A DNA stretch of 40,591 nucleotides, from NCBI GenBank assembly GCA_009841235.1, contig VXMH01000026.1, positions 1 to 40,591 on the forward strand, given 5' to 3'. The position numbers and the translations under genes are program-made. The notes under the pieces were generated by a model. That model saw nothing but the letters and a program-made list of their open reading frames with translations. It searched no databases and had not been told where the DNA came from. The DNA comes from Caldilineaceae bacterium SB0661_bin_32 (GTDB taxonomy: Bacteria; Chloroflexota; Anaerolineae; Caldilineales; Caldilineaceae). Positions 8,736 through 18,002 of the stretch are shown piece by piece (position 1 is the stretch's first letter; every line of letters starts with the position of its first letter).

Positions 8736-8737
8736 TG
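8672..8737 (-). repeat. GAGCG-type element spanning the tsaC/GT4 gene junction
   Basis: Read on the minus strand this begins TGAGAAGTGAAACAGAGGGA and continues through a GGGGAGG/CTCGCTCCTC region to CACTCTCTCCTCTCC. The TGA stop of tsaC and the ATG start of the GT4 gene both lie in its first dozen bases, so the element supplies the gene boundary and about 20 N-terminal residues. A closely similar order (AGTGAAAAACAAAGAGGAGC, then CCCGCTCC) follows cofE at 11268. Confidence 0.6.
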
Positions 8738-9369
8738 AGCGCTCCGGCCTGTATCCCGGCCGCGGCCAGTTCCTCCGGCCCGATCGGTCCCTCCCGCAGC
8801 AGTTGCGGCTGCGGTCCGCTCATCTCCAGGACGGTGCTGGACTGGGCGAGGGGCGCGGGGCCGGCGTCGATGAGGAGGGGGATGCGGCCTTTCAACTGGT
8901 CGAGGACGGCTGCGGCTGTGGCGCAGGGGGGCGCGCCGCTGTGGTTGGCGCTGGAGGAGGCCAGCGGGCCGACGCGACGGGCGAGCGCGCGCAGAAAAGG
9001 ATGCGCGGGCAGGCGCACGCCGACGGTGTCGCCGCCGGCGGTGAGGGCTGGGGGCAGGTGGCTGCGCGCGGGGAGTACCAGCGTGAGCGGGCCCGGCCAG
9101 TAACGGTCGATGAGCGCCTGGGCCCCGGCATCTACCGGCGGGCGCACAACCGCAGTGGCCTGCTCTGCGTCGCCCAGAAGGACGGGCAGCGCCTTGTGGT
9201 CCGGGCGCGCCTTGACGGCGAAGAGCCGGTCGATGGCGGCGGCGTCGCTGCAGAGGCAGACAAGGCCGTAGACGGTATCGGTCGGCGCGCCGACTACGGC
9301 GCCCTGCTCCACGGCGGCGGCGGCCTGTTCGAGCGCGCCGGGTTGGTCGGCCGCGATCACGACTGTCAT
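8725..9369 (-). CDS. tsaC: L-threonylcarbamoyladenylate synthase
   Basis: TsaC/Sua5 (YrdC domain) makes threonylcarbamoyl-AMP from threonine, bicarbonate and ATP in the cytoplasm, the first step of the t6A37 modification of ANN-decoding tRNAs. The 214-aa product has PTDTVYGL (29-36), the KARPDHKAL basic motif (53-61) used for substrate binding, WPGPLTLVL (91-99), VGVRLPAHP and SSSANHSGAPP (138-148). A short tail (STVLEM, LLREGPI) follows, without the full Sua5 C-terminal domain, so the name TsaC fits better than Sua5. It is the first gene of a three-gene minus-strand operon; its stop overlaps the start of the GT4 gene by 11 bp. The link with glycosyltransferases appears to be co-location rather than a shared pathway. 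Confidence 0.95.
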   Translation of the reverse strand: MTVVIAADQPGALEQAAAAVEQGAVVGAPTDTVYGLVCLCSDAAAIDRLFAVKARPDHKALPVLLGDAEQATAVVRPPVDAGAQALIDRYWPGPLTLVLPARSHLPPALTAGGDTVGVRLPAHPFLRALARRVGPLASSSANHSGAPPCATAAAVLDQLKGRIPLLIDAGPAPLAQSSTVLEMSGPQPQLLREGPIGPEELAAAGIQAGALNEK

Positions 9370-9466
9370 CGGCTCTGCTCCGCTCCGGATGGTGGATCTC
9401 GATGCGCGGGCCTTTGCGATGCGGGCCTATCTGCGCCCTCTGCAATGGCTGCGCAACAGTTTTTGC

Positions 9467-9508
9467 TTTACTGTGCGCTGTGTATACTTTACAGTGCCCT
9501 GTGTATAC
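9467..9508 (+). promoter_or_regulatory. Two tandem 21-bp repeats in the tsaC/yqeB divergent region
   Basis: TTTACTGTGCGCTGTGTATAC (9467-9487) is followed immediately by a second copy with two changes (9488-9508). The 21-bp period is two helical turns, as expected for a dimeric regulator bound twice on one face. Each copy ends in TATAC(T), resembling a -10 box, although no well-spaced -35 is clear. The pair sits 39 bp upstream of the yqeB-like ATG and about 100 bp from the divergent tsaC start. Confidence 0.45.
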
Positions 9509-9546
9509 TACTGATGGCTTGAGAGTACGTCAACAATCACTGCAAT

Positions 9547-10461
9547 ATGAAAGACGAACACCCATTTGAAGATCTGCTGGTGCTGATCAAGGGCGCCGGC
9601 GACCTGGCGACCGGCGCGGCCTGGCGGCTGCACCGCTGCGGCATCCCGGTGGTGATGACCGAACTGCCCCGTCCGCTGACGGTGCGGCGGGCGGTCGCCT
9701 TTGCCCAGGCCGTGTACGATGAAGAGCACGAGGTGGAAGACGTCACCGCGCGCAAGGCGCTGGCCGCGGATGTGCCGGATGTGCTGGATGCCGGGGAGAT
9801 CCCGGTCGTGGTCGATCCCGAGATGGAGGCGATCGACGAGCTGGCGCCGTCGGTCGTGGTCGACGCGGTGGTGGCGAAGGTCAATACGGGCACGACGCTG
9901 GCGAGCGCGGCGTTCGTGGCGGCCCTGGGGCCGGGCTTCGAGGCCGGCGTTGACTGCCACGCGGTGATCGAAACAAATCGCGGCCCGAACCTGGGCCGGG
10001 CAATCTGGGAAGGCGGGGCTGAAGCCGATACCGGCACGCCGGGCGCCATAAGGACGCCGCCAGCCGGCCGGGAATCCGCGGAAGGCGGTGATGGCGGCCC
10101 GGCAGAGGACCTGACGGCGGCGCGCGTGCTGCGCGCCCCTGCAGCGGGCCGCTTCCGGGCACTGGCCTGCATCGGCGACCGCGTGGAGGCGGGGGCGCCT
10201 TACGGCGCAGTTGTGCAGCCTTCGGGCGAGAAGACGACGCTGCTGGCGCCGTTCAGCGGCGTGCTGCGCGGCCTGATCCACGAGAGCGTTTTGCTGGAGC
10301 CGGGGCGCAAGATCGGCGACATCGACCCCCGCGGCGAGCCCGCGCATGCGTTCCGCATTTCGGACAAGTCGCTGGCTGTGGGCGGCGGCGTGTTGGAGGC
10401 GTTTCTGCACTGGCACTTTGGCCGCAGCGACGACAGCGTGACCGAAGAGTTGGGGTTCTGA
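9547..10461 (+). CDS. yqeB: YqeB/EF2563-family molybdenum hydroxylase accessory protein
   Basis: This family (selenium-dependent molybdenum hydroxylase system, EF2563/YqeB type) is linked by genome context to maturation or cofactor handling of molybdenum hydroxylases; its biochemical role is not settled. The 304-aa product begins with a Rossmann-like VLIKGAGDLATGAAWRLHRCG and has TELPRPLTVRRAVAFAQAVY and PSVVVDAVVAKVNTGTT. It ends in a biotinyl/lipoyl-like C-terminal segment (VLRAPAAGRF, then LLAPFSGVLRGLIHESVLL and KIGDIDPRG). A low-complexity stretch of about 25 residues (around 162-186) separates the halves and is probably a flexible linker. Its TGA stop shares a base with the ATG of cofE, implying translational coupling. 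Confidence 0.82.
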   Translation: MKDEHPFEDLLVLIKGAGDLATGAAWRLHRCGIPVVMTELPRPLTVRRAVAFAQAVYDEEHEVEDVTARKALAADVPDVLDAGEIPVVVDPEMEAIDELAPSVVVDAVVAKVNTGTTLASAAFVAALGPGFEAGVDCHAVIETNRGPNLGRAIWEGGAEADTGTPGAIRTPPAGRESAEGGDGGPAEDLTAARVLRAPAAGRFRALACIGDRVEAGAPYGAVVQPSGEKTTLLAPFSGVLRGLIHESVLLEPGRKIGDIDPRGEPAHAFRISDKSLAVGGGVLEAFLHWHFGRSDDSVTEELGF

Positions 10462-11258
10462 TGGACGGCAGCCTCTCCCAGAGCCCTCCCGATCAGGAGG
10501 GCATCCGGATCCTTCCGGTTCCGGGCATACCGCTGGTGCGGCCGGGCGATGACCTGGCGGCGCTGATTGTGGAAGCGGCCGGGGCCGCGGGGCTTTCCCT
10601 GCTGTCGGGGGACATTCTGGTGTTGGCGCAGAAGATCGTCAGCAAGGCGGAAGGGCGGCTGGTGCGTCTGGCGGATGTGACGCCGGGCGAGGAGGCGCTG
10701 CGCCTGGCGCAGGAGACGGGTAAAGACGCGCGCGTGGTGCAGGCGGTGCTGGACGACAGTAACGCTGTCGTCCGCGCCCGGGAGGGTGTCCTGATCGTCG
10801 AGCAGAGCGGCGGCTGGGTGTGCGCGCACGCCGGGCTGGACCATTCGAATGTGGCGCCGGAGGAGGAAGAGACGGTGGCGCTGCTGCCGGCGGACGCGGA
10901 TGCCAGCGCAGCGGCGCTACGCAACCGGATCCTGGAGGAGACCGGGGCGGCGGTGGCGGTCCTGATCAGCGACAGCCACGGGCGGCCGTGGAAGATGGGT
11001 ACGGTTGGCGTCTGTATCGGCTGTGCCGGTCTGCCGGCGCTGTGGGACCAGCGCGGGCTGACCGACCTCTACGGATATGAGCTGGTCGCCAGCGAAGAGT
11101 GTATCATCGATGAGCTGTGCGCCGCGGCGACGCTGGTGATGGGCCAGAGCAGCGAGGGCCGTCCCGCGGCGATCATTCGCGGCTACAGGCGGCCGGACGC
11201 CGCCGACGCGCCGGCGCGTTCGATCCAGCGGCCGCCGGAGAAGGACCTGTTTCGGTGA
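10461..11258 (+). CDS. cofE: Coenzyme F420-0:L-glutamate ligase
   Basis: CofE adds one or more L-glutamates to coenzyme F420-0 using GTP and divalent metal, the last step in making the deazaflavin redox cofactor F420. Recognisable features of the 265-aa product are PGIPLVRPGDD (21-31), LVLAQKIVSKAEGR (53-66), AHAGLDHSN (122-130), LISDSHGRPWKMG (168-180), GVCIGCAG (183-190) and DELCAAATLVMGQ (217-229), all in family order. The usual DTxGR motif reads DSHGR. The protein stands alone, without the FMN-reductase-like C-terminal domain seen in some actinobacterial FbiB fusions. It overlaps the yqeB-like gene by one base (TGATG). The gene ends at the edge of a repeat element that also borders the tRNA. 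Confidence 0.93.
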   Translation: MDGSLSQSPPDQEGIRILPVPGIPLVRPGDDLAALIVEAAGAAGLSLLSGDILVLAQKIVSKAEGRLVRLADVTPGEEALRLAQETGKDARVVQAVLDDSNAVVRAREGVLIVEQSGGWVCAHAGLDHSNVAPEEEETVALLPADADASAAALRNRILEETGAAVAVLISDSHGRPWKMGTVGVCIGCAGLPALWDQRGLTDLYGYELVASEECIIDELCAAATLVMGQSSEGRPAAIIRGYRRPDAADAPARSIQRPPEKDLFR

Positions 11259-11305
11259 AGCGCGGAGTGAAAAACAAAGAGGAGCGAGAGAGTCCCGCTC
11301 CTCCT
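11256..11305. repeat. GAGCG-type palindromic element between cofE and tRNA-Arg
   Basis: AGGAGCG (11280-11286) and CGCTCCT (11296-11302) form a 7-bp stem around AGAGAGTCC, preceded by purine-rich GCGGAGTGAAAAACAAAG. The cofE stop codon is at its left border and the tRNA 3' end is 3 bp beyond its right border. The hairpin could terminate transcription, but no T-run follows on either side. It is one of the clearest palindromic members of the dispersed family. Confidence 0.6.
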
Positions 11306-11307
11306 GA

Positions 11308-11382
11308 TGGTACCCCCGACAGGATTCGAACCTGTGCTCCCGGCTCCGGAGGCCGATGCTCTATCCACTGAGCTACGGGGGC
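11308..11382 (-). tRNA. tRNA-Arg (anticodon CCG)
   Basis: Read on the minus strand the gene folds into a standard cloverleaf of 75 nt including an encoded CCA: acceptor GCCCCCG/CGGGGGT (first pair G-U), D arm GCTC...GAGC, anticodon stem TCGGC/GCCGG with loop CTCCGGA, and T arm ACAGG-TTCGAAT-CCTGT. The anticodon CCG reads CGG arginine codons, which are common in GC-rich genomes. A possible promoter lies upstream on the minus strand (TTGCTG at 11421-11426, 18 bp, TATCGT at 11397-11402). Confidence 0.97.
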
Positions 11383-11534
11383 CTGACGCACAGAGAACGA
11401 TACCACAGCGGTGGCTCCTTCAGCAAACGACACTGTCTGAGCGGCGCCTGATGCCATTGCGCGCCGGGGCAGTAGTCCAGCCGTTGTGCGCGCGTTTGTA
11501 GATGACTTTCGGCCCCCCCTGTGCTATCATTCTT

Positions 11535-11702
11535 TATAATCGTCCATTTTTGTAACTGTCCATTAACGGTTGCCGGTTGTCGAGCAGTGCGCGGCCAGCG
11601 GAACCGTATACAAATCTCCATCCACAAACCGGGGCTTTTGCGGGGGCGCAGCAGGTGCGTACGCAAGGCTCTTGGACCACCGGTTTTAAGGAACGCGCCA
11701 CC
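11535..11702 (+). promoter_or_regulatory. TATAAT box and untranslated leader before the aminotransferase
   Basis: A perfect TATAAT (11535-11540) stands in an AT-rich patch, but without a convincing -35 element 16-18 bp upstream. Just downstream is an imperfect inverted repeat, AACTGT...ACGGTT. The remaining sequence to the GTG at 11703 is open in the aminotransferase frame but looks non-coding. Apart from these elements and the tRNA promoter I see nothing else in 11383-11702. Confidence 0.35.
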
Positions 11703-12911
<1,209 letters not shown>

Positions 12912-13002
12912 CTCCCCACAGCCGGCGTACAGTGTCTCACGGCCAGTGGCTGCACTGACCGCTGGATGCTGACTGTTGGACACCGACCACAGGACATTGG
13001 AC

Positions 13003-14550
13003 ATGGAACTACGGGTAGAGCAGGGGAATATCGCTGAGAGCGACGTCGATCTGATCGTCATCAACCTGTTCGCGGGCGTCACCGCGCCCGGCGGCGCGAC
13101 CGGGGCGATCGACCGCGCGCTCAACGGCGCCATCAGCCGGCTGATCGCGCAGGGGGATTTCAGCGGCGAGGCCGAGACGACCGCGCTGCTGTACGCACGC
13201 GCGAACGGCGGCGCGGCCGGGGATGAAGAGGCTGACGAGGGCGGGCTGAGCGCGCCGCGCGTGCTGATCGTCGGTTTGGGCGGCAGCGAGCGGTTTGGGC
13301 TCGGCCAGATCAGGCGGGTGGCGGCGGTGGCGGCTCAGGCTGCAGCCAGGCTGAAGGGCGTCAGGACGATGGCGACCATCGTTCACGGCGCCGGAATCGC
13401 CGGCCATGACGCAGACGCGGCGGCGCAGGAGGTGGCGCTGGGAACGCTGCTGGCCAGCTACCAGCCCAGACGATATGGACGTAAGGAAGAGGACGCGGGA
13501 TTGGCGAGTTGTACGGTGGTGGAGTACAGCGCGGCCAAGCTGGAGGACGTTGAACGCGGCGTAGCCCGAGGGGAGGCGATCGGCCGCGCGGTGTGCAGCG
13601 CGCGCGATCTTGTCAACGAGCCGGCCAATCTTCTGACGCCGGCGGAGATGGCGGCCCGCGCCCAGGCGATGGCGGCCGGCGTCGGCTTGAAATGCACGGT
13701 GCTGGATGAGGCTGCGATGAAGGAAGAGGGTATGGGGATTCTGCTGGCGGTGAGCCGGGGCAGCGCGAATCCGGCCCGGTTTGTCATATTGGAACATGCG
13801 CCGGAGGGAGATACGGAGGCGCCGCTGATATTTGTGGGCAAGGGCATCACATTCGACACGGGCGGTATCAGCCTCAAGCGCACCGGCGGCATGTGGGCGA
13901 TGAAGGACGATATGGGCGGCGCGGCGGCGGTGCTCGGCGCAATGGAGGCGATAGGCCGGCTTGGCGTCCCGCGGCGGGTGATCGGGATCGCGCCGTGTGT
14001 TGAGAATATGCCGGACGGCGAAGCGTTCCGGCCTGGCGATATCGTCACCGGCATGACCGGCAAGACGGCGGAGATTATCAGCACGGACGCCGAGGGACGG
14101 CTGATTCTGGCGGACGCGCTGGCATACGCGGCCCGTTTCGACCCGGTCGCCGTTGTGGACCTGGCGACGCTGACGGGCGCGATCGGCACGGCGCTTGGAA
14201 TGCATATTCGCGCCGGGCTCTTCAGCAACGACAGCTCTCTGGAGGAAAAGCTGATGGCCGCGGCCGACCACTGCGGGGAGGGATTATGGCCCTTTCCGAT
14301 GGATGCGGCGTACGAGAAGCCGATCAAAAGCGACATGGCCGAGGTCAAGAACAGCGCCGGGCGGGCCGGCGTGAGCAGCAGCGCGAAGTTTATTGAGCAT
14401 TTCACTGAAGGCTATCCCTGGGCCCACCTGGACATCGCCAACATGGTGCTGGCCGACAGCCGGATCAATGCGGAGACGCCCAAGGGCGCGACCGGATACG
14501 GCGTCCGGCTGCTGGTCGAGCTGGCGGAACGGTACGCGGCCGCCTCCTGA
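13003..14550 (+). CDS. pepA: Leucyl aminopeptidase (M17)
   Basis: M17 peptidases are hexameric two-metal enzymes that remove N-terminal amino acids from peptides in the cytoplasm. The 515-aa product has the less conserved N-terminal domain (1-165) and the catalytic domain with VGKGITFDTGGISLK (278-292), MKDDMGGAA (300-308) and the signature STDAEGRL (360-367). Probable metal ligands are K280, D285, D303, D362 and E364; K292 and R366 are the catalytic pair. I prefer the ATG at 13003; a TTG at 12976 would add 9 residues. The sequence just before it is a low-complexity run of TTGGACACC- and GGACATTGG-type words and shows no good ribosome-binding site, so initiation may be weak or leader-dependent. 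Confidence 0.95.
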   Translation: MELRVEQGNIAESDVDLIVINLFAGVTAPGGATGAIDRALNGAISRLIAQGDFSGEAETTALLYARANGGAAGDEEADEGGLSAPRVLIVGLGGSERFGLGQIRRVAAVAAQAAARLKGVRTMATIVHGAGIAGHDADAAAQEVALGTLLASYQPRRYGRKEEDAGLASCTVVEYSAAKLEDVERGVARGEAIGRAVCSARDLVNEPANLLTPAEMAARAQAMAAGVGLKCTVLDEAAMKEEGMGILLAVSRGSANPARFVILEHAPEGDTEAPLIFVGKGITFDTGGISLKRTGGMWAMKDDMGGAAAVLGAMEAIGRLGVPRRVIGIAPCVENMPDGEAFRPGDIVTGMTGKTAEIISTDAEGRLILADALAYAARFDPVAVVDLATLTGAIGTALGMHIRAGLFSNDSSLEEKLMAAADHCGEGLWPFPMDAAYEKPIKSDMAEVKNSAGRAGVSSSAKFIEHFTEGYPWAHLDIANMVLADSRINAETPKGATGYGVRLLVELAERYAAAS

Positions 14551-14634
14551 ATGGCCGTTGCATGTAGCCGGGAGGACGAGCGCCGGGAACCGGAAGCCGG
14601 GACTGAAGATAGTAGAACTGCAGGAGAGACAGGT

Positions 14635-15378
14635 ATGCGGATGAAAATGGTGCGACGGTTGGGTTGGGGTGTTTTCGGCGGTCTGTTTCTGGCGGGCGCG
14701 CTGCCGAAGTTGACGCTGGCCGCAGGGACGGAGCAGTCGGTCGGGACGGAGATCACGACGGTGATGCCGGCGATGGTTCCGTTGCTGGGGGCGGCCGCGG
14801 GGATTGAGCGCTTGATGGAGCTGGGCTGGCACTACCTGGAGTGGGGCGCGCTCCGTTTTTTGGGCTGGCGGCCAAGCGATCTCAAGTCACCCGGCTATAT
14901 CGCGTTCAAACGCAGCACCAGCCTGCTGGCGGGCATTTTCCTCGGCGTCGTGGTCTCCAACTACAGCGGTATGCGTCTGATGGCCTATCTGGGCCAGTCG
15001 CTGCCCGGTTTTCTGGTCCAGGTCCCGGATATGTGGGACATTCTGGTTACGGGGCTGATGATTGGGGCGGGGACGAAGCCGACGCACGACCTGCTGGGCA
15101 TCATCACACAGGTGAAGAACCTGATCGGGAGCACCGCCTTGAAGCAGCGGGAACAAGCCGGCGCGGCCCTGGCTGACAGTATTCTGAAGCTGCGGCAGGC
15201 CGACGCCCCCGCGTCCTACCGTGTGGATGTACCGGGCGTGGGCGCGACACAGGTGCCCGGTGCGCCGGCGCAGGCTGCGCGCAACCGGATGCTGGATGAG
15301 AGCGGCGGCCGGCGCCGCGAGCGGAACATTGACCGCTATGCAAGCGCGCTGCATGATAATCTGTACAGCGGGAATTAA
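14635..15378 (+). CDS. Small integral membrane protein of unknown function
   Basis: The 247-aa product from ATG 14635 is preceded by a good ribosome-binding sequence (CAGGAGA). The longer frame from 14551 directly abuts pepA but adds a charged stretch unlike a protein start. A hydrophobic N-terminal segment (9-30, ending LTLAAG) could be a signal peptide or membrane anchor. Further hydrophobic segments lie at about 43-56, 95-109 and 123-145, followed by GAGTKPTHDLLGII (144-157) and a charged, arginine-rich tail (after about 165) probably in the cytoplasm. I do not recognise a named family; the TKPTHDLLG motif looks conserved in character and might identify it. It shares the strand with pepA and converges on the oxidoreductase. 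Confidence 0.72.
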   Translation: MRMKMVRRLGWGVFGGLFLAGALPKLTLAAGTEQSVGTEITTVMPAMVPLLGAAAGIERLMELGWHYLEWGALRFLGWRPSDLKSPGYIAFKRSTSLLAGIFLGVVVSNYSGMRLMAYLGQSLPGFLVQVPDMWDILVTGLMIGAGTKPTHDLLGIITQVKNLIGSTALKQREQAGAALADSILKLRQADAPASYRVDVPGVGATQVPGAPAQAARNRMLDESGGRRRERNIDRYASALHDNLYSGN

Positions 15379-15419
15379 CGACTCTGTACTTTGGCCGCCA
15401 GTCTGCCACCCACCACCCC

Positions 15420-17618
15420 CTACGCCGGCTCCACAAACACGCGCACGTCGTAGAAGCTGGCTGAGGCGCCCATGTCGGTCTCGTCCTGCGGGGTGAGCTG
15501 GTTCACGTTGCGGCCGTCCGCGCTGTGTTTGTTCCACCAGATGCCGGGGGCGAGCACTGTGCCGGCCATGATCTCTTCGGTGACGCGGGCGGTCAGCTCG
15601 ACTTCCCCCAGCTCGTTCCAGACGCGCAGCCACGCGCCTTCCTCGATGCGGCGGGCGGAGGCGTCGTGCGGATGGATCCAGAGCAGGGGTTCCCGCTCGC
15701 GGCCGCGGAAACGCTCCAGATGGGAGAAGGAGGAGTTGAGGAAGGAATGCGCCGGCGGCGAAATACAGGCCAGTGAACGCGGGTCCTGGTCCGCCAGGGC
15801 GCTGCCGTTCTCTCTCTCCTCACGCCTCGCCCCTCTCTCCTCGCTCTTCGGCGGCGTGTAGGTGGGCAGCGGGTCGTAGCCGTCCCGGGCCATGCGTTCG
15901 CTGAAGAATTCGCATTTGCCGCTCGGTGTGGGGAAGTTGCCCTCGGCGAAGGGCAGATAGGGCTGGGGCAGGTTGAGGCGCACGAAGCCTTTCTCCAGCA
16001 GGGCCTCCCATGTGACCGTTTCGTAGAGCGGATGATGCTGCGCCTCAATGAAGTTGCGCAGAACGGTCTCGTCATCCTCGTAGAAGCCGCTGTCGGTGTA
16101 GCCCATGGCCTGGGCGAGCCCGCGGAAGATGGCGCTGTTGGGCCGCGCTTCCCCGACCGGCGGGATCGCGGGCCGGTTGAGCGCCGCGAAATGGTGGCCG
16201 TACATCCGTTGCAGGTCCCAGTGCTCGGCCTGCGTGGTGGCGGGCAGAAGATAGTCGGCGTAGTCGGCGGTGTCGGTCTGGAACTGCTCCAGGACGACGG
16301 TGAAGAGGTCCTCGCGCGCCAGCCCGGCCTGGACCGCTGACTGGTCGGGCGCGACCGCGGCGGGGTTGCTGTTGTAGACGATCAGGGCCTTCACGGGCGG
16401 GCCGGCCTCGTCGGGCGCCGGCTTGCGGTCCACGGGCCGCGGCGCATAGTGGGCCGCGGCGAGGCGGGTCCGGTCGAGACTGAGCGCGTCTCCCAGGCGG
16501 TTCATGTTGATGGTGCGCGGGATGCGTCCGGCCAGGAGGTCGGGCCGCTCCAGGCCGCTCTTTTCGAGGTGGCGCAGCTGTCCGCTCACGCTGAGCTGGA
16601 TGCCGCCGCCCTGTTCCCGCCATGCCCCGACCAGCGCGGGCAGACAGGTGATGTTGCGCATCGCCATGCCGCCGCCGTAGTGGCGCTGCATGCCGTAGTT
16701 GACCCGGATGGCCGCAGGTCGCGTCGCGGCATAGTCCCGCGCCAGCTCGCGAATTCGTGCGGCCGGGATGCCGGTGATCCGGGCCGCACGCTGGGGCGGC
16801 CATTCCTGCAGACGTTCGGTCAGCTGCTCGAAACCGACCGTATGGGCCGCCACGTACGCCTTGTCGTGCAGGTCGGCGTTGACGATCTCGTGCATCATGC
16901 CCAGCGCGAGCGCGCCGTCGGTCCCGGGTCGGATCGGCAGCCACTCGTCCGCGGCCTTGGCGGTGCGCGTGCGGGCCGGGTCGATGACGATGACGCGGGC
17001 CCCCTGTTTACGCGCGTCCTGGATGAAGGGCCAGAGGTGCAGGTTGCTCGTAAGGGTGTTGCTGCCCCAGATCAGGATCAGGCGGGCGTGCGCGTAATCC
17101 TCCGGCTCAATACCGATGGTTGAGCCGATCGTGTAGAGATAGCCTTCAAACCCGGCCTCGGAGCAGATCGTGTATGCGAGGCGGCTGGCCCCCATCTGCT
17201 GAAAAAAACGGTTGGAGATGCCGTGTTGCTGCAGCCAGCCCATGGTGCCGGCGTAGGCGTAGGGCAGGACCGCCTCCGGCCCCCATTCGTTGATGACGCC
17301 TTGCAGACGCCTTGCTATCTCGTCCAGCGCCTCGCGCCAGGAGACCGGCTCGAAGCGGCCGCTGCCCTTCGGGCCCGCACGGCGCAGCGGGCTGGTCAGC
17401 CTTTCGGCATGATAGACCCGCTCGAGATAGCGGTCGACCTTGCCGCACAACGCGCCCTGCGTGACCGGATGATCGGCGTGTCCCCAGATATCCAGCGCCC
17501 GCTCCCCTGTGCGGTCCACGGCAATCTGCCAGCTGCATGTATCCGGGCAGTCGTGCGGGCAGGCGCCGGTTACGATGCGGACGGACGGATTTTTTTCATA
17601 GAGGGCGAGTTTCGACAT
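15420..17618 (-). CDS. BisC-like molybdopterin oxidoreductase
   Basis: This is a catalytic subunit of the DMSO-reductase superfamily, which uses a bis-molybdopterin guanine dinucleotide cofactor for oxygen-atom or hydride transfer. The 732-aa product has a [4Fe-4S] motif C20-x3-C24-x3-C28-x29-C58, the segment [16 protein letters not shown] that probably supplies the metal-ligand loop, [17 protein letters not shown] and the C-terminal cofactor-binding domain ([17 protein letters not shown]). There is no twin-arginine signal, so it should be cytoplasmic, and no electron-transfer partner is adjacent. The substrate is unknown. About 12-15 extra residues (around 596-620, [14 protein letters not shown]) interrupt a conserved stretch before [14 protein letters not shown] and match a repeat element. 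The ATG lacks a clear ribosome-binding site and follows three 11-bp repeats. Confidence 0.9.
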   Translation of the reverse strand: MSKLALYEKNPSVRIVTGACPHDCPDTCSWQIAVDRTGERALDIWGHADHPVTQGALCGKVDRYLERVYHAERLTSPLRRAGPKGSGRFEPVSWREALDEIARRLQGVINEWGPEAVLPYAYAGTMGWLQQHGISNRFFQQMGASRLAYTICSEAGFEGYLYTIGSTIGIEPEDYAHARLILIWGSNTLTSNLHLWPFIQDARKQGARVIVIDPARTRTAKAADEWLPIRPGTDGALALGMMHEIVNADLHDKAYVAAHTVGFEQLTERLQEWPPQRAARITGIPAARIRELARDYAATRPAAIRVNYGMQRHYGGGMAMRNITCLPALVGAWREQGGGIQLSVSGQLRHLEKSGLERPDLLAGRIPRTINMNRLGDALSLDRTRLAAAHYAPRPVDRKPAPDEAGPPVKALIVYNSNPAAVAPDQSAVQAGLAREDLFTVVLEQFQTDTADYADYLLPATTQAEHWDLQRMYGHHFAALNRPAIPPVGEARPNSAIFRGLAQAMGYTDSGFYEDDETVLRNFIEAQHHPLYETVTWEALLEKGFVRLNLPQPYLPFAEGNFPTPSGKCEFFSERMARDGYDPLPTYTPPKSEERGARREERENGSALADQDPRSLACISPPAHSFLNSSFSHLERFRGREREPLLWIHPHDASARRIEEGAWLRVWNELGEVELTARVTEEIMAGTVLAPGIWWNKHSADGRNVNQLTPQDETDMGASASFYDVRVFVEPA
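15785..15850. repeat. GAGCG-type element inside the molybdopterin oxidoreductase gene
   Basis: On the plus strand the segment reads TTCTCTCTCTCCTCACGCC, then CTCGCCCCTCTCTCCTCGCT. It codes (minus strand) for the arginine/glutamate-rich [15 protein letters not shown] linker. TCCTCACGCC followed by CCTCTCTCCTCGC is shared almost exactly with the intergenic copy at 5218-5237. Confidence 0.65.
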
Positions 17619-17619
17619 G

Positions 17620-17652
17620 GTATCGGCTTAGTATCAGCTTAGTATCGGCTCA
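17620..17652 (-). promoter_or_regulatory. Three 11-bp tandem repeats abutting the oxidoreductase start codon
   Basis: On the plus strand GTATCGGCTTA, GTATCAGCTTA and GTATCGGCTCA run end to end, immediately next to the minus-strand ATG (17616-17618). They occupy exactly the place where a ribosome-binding site should be, and none is present. The 11-bp period is about one helical turn, so they could bind a regulator; copy-number change by slippage would alter the leader without touching the frame. Confidence 0.5.
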
Positions 17653-17870
17653 TGAACTGGTCGGGCAGCTCGTTACGCCCGGCGTCGAACTGCTGCTGTT
17701 GGGGCATCAGTGTAGCAGTGAAATCGTGCAGGGCGAAATTGGCCTGTGACGGCCCGGATGGATATGATAGACGGGTTGCGCAGCGTACAGCGGGCGCGGT
17801 GCAGGGAATGCGGGCATTGGGGGATGGGAGAGCGCCATTTCCGGCGATCATGCAATCTGCACAAACAAAT

Positions 17871-17926
17871 ATGGACAATCGTTATTCGGATTGTCCATGA
17901 GTGGGCCGTCAGTGGCAGGGTATACT
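17871..17926 (+). promoter_or_regulatory. 10-bp inverted repeat and -10 box upstream of glnA
   Basis: ATGGACAATC (17871-17880) and GATTGTCCAT (17889-17898) are a perfect inverted repeat around 8 bp. Downstream is TATACT (17921-17926), a good -10 element without a clear -35, and then an 76-bp leader to the glnA start. A dimeric activator bound at the palindrome, centred about 47 bp before a start near 17932, would fit. The sequence does not match the GlnR, NtrC or TnrA consensus sites as I know them. I see no gene in the rest of 17653-18002. Confidence 0.5.
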
Positions 17927-18002
17927 ACTGTAGTTATCGTTCTATCGTCTTATTTTCAGGTCAAAAGGACCCCACGCCATTTCTGAAAGGATTAAGTGAG
18001 GA

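Noticed and set aside
11577..11702. An N-terminal extension of the aminotransferase from the upstream in-frame start
   Set aside because: The added residues have no family resemblance, and the GTG at 11703 has a well-placed AAGGAA and begins where similarity to aminotransferases starts.
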